In this document: positions 62,253 to 64,000 of the stretch, piece by piece | How positions within the stretch are numbered: position 1 is the first letter of the stretch | How the letters are laid out: each line of letters begins with the position of its first letter | NCBI RefSeq assembly: GCF_016127315.1 | Contig: NZ_CP065997.1 | Span: 558,001 to 622,000, forward strand | DNA: 64,000 nucleotides | From: Achromobacter deleyi | Lineage (GTDB): Bacteria > Pseudomonadota > Gammaproteobacteria > Burkholderiales > Burkholderiaceae_B | Direction of reading: 5' to 3' | Program-made: the position numbers and the translations under genes | The notes under the pieces: model-generated | Databases searched by the model: none | What the model saw: the letters and a program-made list of their open reading frames with translations, nothing else | Told to the model about the DNA's origin: nothing

Positions 62253-62807
62253 ATGACCGCCAGATTCCGGGCAGCGCTTTTTTGCCTGCTGCTCTCCGCT
62301 TTCAGCGCCACCGCGCACGCCTGCGACAACCTGCCATCGTGGGCCCAATCCGCCTGTCAACGCCTGGACCAGATCTGGACCGAGGGCGGCAACGACCTCT
62401 ATTTCAGTGGCTACGCGTGGCACAACCGCGCCATGTACAGCCGTGAAAAGATCGACAGCTTCAACGAACTGGCCTGGGGCGGCGGCTACGGCCGCAGCAT
62501 CTACGACGAGGACGGCGACTGGCAGGGCCTGTACGCCATGGCGTTCCTGGACTCGCACAGCAAGGTCGAGCCGATCGCCGGCTATGGTTTCCTGAAGATC
62601 GGCCGGGTCGGCGAGAATTTCCGGCTGGGCGCCGGCTATACGGTCTTCCTGACCGCGCGCCACGACATCATGAGCTACGTGCCCTTCCCCGGCGTGCTGC
62701 CGCTGGTCTCGGCCGGCTACAAGGACACCATGCTGTACGCCACCTACATCCCCGGTTCGCGCGGCGCGGGCAACGTGCTGTTCATGTTCGGCCGCTGGGC
62801 CTTCTGA
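62253..62807 (+). CDS. pagP: Lipid A palmitoyltransferase
   Basis: A 184-residue outer-membrane enzyme that transfers palmitate from a phospholipid to lipid A. A signal peptide covers about residues 1-23. The mature part is an eight-strand barrel; catalytic residues match E. coli PagP: His57 (YAWHNRAMY), Asp100 and Ser101 (FLDSHSK). The C-terminus ends in Phe (FMFGRWAF), as expected for barrel assembly. ATG 62253 was chosen because earlier starts add residues before the signal peptide. It increases resistance to antimicrobial peptides in several pathogens. Confidence 0.94.
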   Translation: MTARFRAALFCLLLSAFSATAHACDNLPSWAQSACQRLDQIWTEGGNDLYFSGYAWHNRAMYSREKIDSFNELAWGGGYGRSIYDEDGDWQGLYAMAFLDSHSKVEPIAGYGFLKIGRVGENFRLGAGYTVFLTARHDIMSYVPFPGVLPLVSAGYKDTMLYATYIPGSRGAGNVLFMFGRWAF

Positions 62808-62847
62808 CGGCCCGCGCGCGGGCCGCCCTCGCGGCGGGCCGCGTTGC

Positions 62848-63459
62848 TCAGCAGGGCTGCATGCCCAGCCGGCGCACCAGCTCGCCCAGGCGCCAATCGT
62901 CGATGCCGTGGGCGCGCAGCGCCTTTTCGGTTTCCACCACGTAGTCCAGGCACGGGCCCGAATGTCCGACCGCGTTGCGCACCGACGCCAGCAGGCGGTC
63001 GTCGCTCAGGTCGGCGGCGTATTCCTGGCAGGCGCGGTTCAACAGGAATACCAGCCCGCGCACCGGCGCCTGCTCGGTATGGCAGGCCAGCCAGCGCGGC
63101 GTGTAGGCGCCGGTGACCATCTCGCGGCGCCACAGCGCCTCGAATACCGCGGGGACATCACAGGCGGCGATCTGGAAGGCCACGCCGCGGCAGCAGCCGC
63201 CGCGGTCCAGGCCGAACACCAGCCCGGGATTGTCGGGCGAGCCGCGATGGTCGTGCGACCACAGGCACAGCGAGCGGTGATAGCCGCGCACCGTCGCCAG
63301 GCGCCGTTCGCGCCAGGCAAAGCCGGGATGCCAGATCAGGGAACCGTAGGCGAACACCCACAGGTCGTCGGCGCCGTTCCATCCAACCAAAAGCTCTTCC
63401 ACCGACGCGGGTTGCGTCTTCGCCAGTCCGGCACAGCCGGCGGGTACTGCCAACGACAT
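62848..63459 (-). CDS. ChaC-like gamma-glutamylcyclotransferase
   Basis: A 203-residue protein with the substrate-binding YGSLIW at 38-43 and the catalytic Glu in WRREMVTGAY (about 113). ChaC proteins release 5-oxoproline from glutathione. The N-terminal 30 residues are less conserved. GAGG lies upstream of ATG 63459. It converges on pagP with about 40 bp between stops. Confidence 0.92.
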   Translation of the reverse strand: MSLAVPAGCAGLAKTQPASVEELLVGWNGADDLWVFAYGSLIWHPGFAWRERRLATVRGYHRSLCLWSHDHRGSPDNPGLVFGLDRGGCCRGVAFQIAACDVPAVFEALWRREMVTGAYTPRWLACHTEQAPVRGLVFLLNRACQEYAADLSDDRLLASVRNAVGHSGPCLDYVVETEKALRAHGIDDWRLGELVRRLGMQPC

Positions 63460-63689
63460 AGGGTCCTCTGATATCCCGGGTTCATTCCCATGGCGGGAAT
63501 GAGGGATATGCTACGCCGCCTGCCGCGCAAAAGAATTGCGAGATGGGGCGCGCGCAACACGCCGAAAGAAATTTGTATTCGCCGGAGGGCGGCGCCAGGG
63601 AAAAAAATTGCGCTTTGCCGCGCGGGCCGGTTTCCGCCCGGCCTGGCGGCCGTTGGCGGCCCGCGTGGCGCGGGAGCCGGCCGCCGCGC

Positions 63690-64000
63690 CTAGAGCGCGT
63701 CCAGCGGCAGTTCGGTGGTGCTCTTGATGACTTCCATCGAGAAACTGGCGCTGACGTCCAGCAGGTCGACCGCGGCGATCAGGCGGCGGTAGAAGCGGTC
63801 ATAGGCCGCCATGTCCTCGACCACCACCTTGAGCAAGTAGTCGATGTCGCCGGCCATGCGGTGGAATTCGACCACGTTCGGCAGCGCCATGACCGCGTTG
63901 ATCAGGCTCTGGGTCCATTTCTCGTTGTGCTGGCTGGTCTTGATCGAGACGAACACGGTCAGGTTCAGCCCCAGCGCGCGCGGGTCCAGCAGGATCGCGT
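63690..64000 (-). CDS. Lrp/AsnC-family regulator, C-terminal part
   Basis: A frame open to the window end and stopping at TAG 63692-63690; about 102 residues are visible. They contain the RAM (effector-binding) domain of Lrp/AsnC proteins: NVVEFHRMAGDIDYLLKVVV and an N-terminal strand LNLTVFVSI. The HTH part lies beyond 64000. An internal GTG at 63956 is not the real start. Confidence 0.88.
   Translation of the reverse strand, partial: AILLDPRALGLNLTVFVSIKTSQHNEKWTQSLINAVMALPNVVEFHRMAGDIDYLLKVVVEDMAAYDRFYRRLIAAVDLLDVSASFSMEVIKSTTELPLDAL

Overview
The window is high-GC, gene-dense proteobacterial chromosome. The gene content (FecI/FecR with a TonB receptor, Fur paralogue, PagP, YeiE/YeiH pair, AsmA, MnmC, MetNIQ, two lysine tRNAs) and the protein style suggest a betaproteobacterium of the Alcaligenaceae, Achromobacter- or Bordetella-like. 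This is an inference from sequence character; no search was run. No insertion sequence, integrase, phage gene or CRISPR array was seen.

Layout. 1-5.5 kb: end of an unidentified gene and a terminator; a MarR-controlled flavin monooxygenase operon with two operator-like palindromes; pterin carbinolamine dehydratase; an OmpA-type lipoprotein; a HAD hydrolase; an FMN azoreductase behind a perfect 20-bp palindrome. 5.5-9.7 kb: an iron-uptake cell-surface signalling unit (fecI-like sigma factor, fecR-like anti-sigma factor, STN-containing TonB receptor) with a Fur-box-like site. 9.9 kb: tRNA-Lys(CUU). 10.2-26.1 kb: housekeeping and regulatory genes (SDR/TetR divergent pair, diguanylate cyclase, AsmA, LTA-synthase-like phosphotransferase, Tag glycosylase, alpha/beta hydrolase with a Cys nucleophile, AraC, Fur-family pair, LysR, chemoreceptor, zinc-finger protein, RidA-like protein behind a MerR/SoxR-type promoter).

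26.2-45.7 kb is the standout: one minus-strand cluster of about 19.5 kb encoding, in transcription order, a TolC-like outer-membrane channel, a type I secretion ABC transporter, an HlyD-like adaptor, a 4060-residue Ig-repeat adhesin with two PA14-like modules near its C-terminus, and a MotB-like plus a MotA-like membrane protein. The first three genes overlap by 4 bp at each junction and the last three are 10 bp apart. This composition resembles Salmonella SPI-4 (SiiC, SiiF, SiiD, SiiE and the SiiA/SiiB proton channel), but gene order, adhesin architecture and the long coiled-coil tail of the MotA-like protein differ. I read it as a proton-motive-force-coupled giant-adhesin secretion system. 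It is preceded by a strikingly AT-rich stretch of about 0.9 kb with no convincing gene, which ends at tRNA-Lys(UUU).

46.8-64 kb: metNIQ methionine transporter, a divergent GH31 glycosidase lacking recognisable acid/base residues, mnmC, inositol monophosphatase-type enzyme, fadD, M20 amidohydrolase, the yeiE/yeiH-like divergent pair, acyl-CoA thioesterase, mgtE, pagP, ChaC-type gamma-glutamylcyclotransferase and the C-terminal part of an Lrp/AsnC regulator.
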